Assembly (NCBI GenBank): GCA_964604305.1
Contig: CAZRYM010000149.1
Location: forward strand, 1 to 5,232
Direction of reading: 5' to 3'
Source: JASUTC01 sp964604305
GTDB lineage: Bacteria > Thermotogota > Thermotogae > MWEM01
Length of the DNA: 5,232 nucleotides
Shown here: piece after piece, positions 5,188 to 5,232 of the stretch
How the letters are laid out: each line of letters opens with the position of its first letter
How positions within the stretch are numbered: the stretch's first letter is position 1
Made by a program: the position numbers and the translations under genes
Notes under the pieces: generated by a model
Told to the model about the DNA's origin: nothing
What the model saw: only the letters and a program-made list of their open reading frames with translations
The model's database searches: none

Positions 5188-5232
5188 TTGATTTCAACAA
5201 TTCAAAAAACCAAAAAAACACGTTTAGAAATA
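5188..5232 (+). CDS. Start of a downstream gene, possibly an ABC importer component (truncated by window edge)
   Basis: An open frame beginning with TTG at 5188 reads M-I-S-T-I-Q-K-T-K-K-T-R-L-E-I to the window edge. AAGGGAG at 5173-5179 lies eight bases upstream, a good spacing; an in-frame GTG at 5179 overlaps that site and is less likely. The basic start, with no sign yet of an ATPase motif, would suit a permease N-terminus, and position after a binding-protein gene makes a permease or ATPase the natural expectation. Fifteen residues cannot settle it. Confidence 0.5.
   Translation, partial: MISTIQKTKKTRLEI

Noticed and set aside
1..5232. CRISPR arrays, tRNA or rRNA genes, insertion sequences or transposase genes
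   Set aside because: No regularly spaced repeats, cloverleaf or rRNA-like sequence, terminal inverted repeats or transposase motifs were seen on either strand.

Overview
The window is AT-rich bacterial DNA with strong AGGAGG-type ribosome binding sites. It looks like a Bacillota-like genome or another low-GC bacterium. The solute-binding protein has a signal peptidase I type leader and no lipobox, which is more usual in organisms with an outer membrane (for example Spirochaetota or Negativicutes), so the phylum is left open.

Layout: (1) 1-261 is a divergent intergenic region. The first codons of a leftward gene run off the left edge. They are preceded by a good ribosome binding site, a perfect 19-bp palindrome at the expected transcription start and a plausible promoter. 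A near-consensus rightward promoter (185-213) serves the next gene. (2) 262-2761 is a two-gene regulatory operon. The first gene is a soluble histidine kinase whose N-terminal third is a decayed sugar-ABC-transporter ATPase domain, followed by GAF, HisKA_2-type and HATPase domains. The second is a response regulator with a receiver domain and a C-terminal RNA-binding ANTAR domain. (3) 2762-3068 is a regulatory gap with a candidate extended -10 promoter, a leader with two candidate ANTAR-type hairpins and a strong intrinsic terminator that overlaps the second hairpin. (4) 3069-5232 is a transport/catabolism operon. It holds an AllA-like (ureidoglycolate lyase superfamily) cupin, an RbsB-like periplasmic sugar-type binding protein with a long C-terminal extension, a strong intercistronic hairpin, and the first 15 codons of another gene that runs off the right edge.

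Working model (inference): the kinase uses its catalytically dead ABC-ATPase domain, its GAF domain or both to sense the substrate or activity of an ABC importer. It phosphorylates the ANTAR regulator, which binds the leader at about 2912-2959, prevents the terminator at 2951-2990 from forming, and lets transcription enter the cupin and binding-protein operon. The second half resembles EutW/EutV-type antitermination. The fusion of a dead importer ATPase to the kinase is the unusual part.
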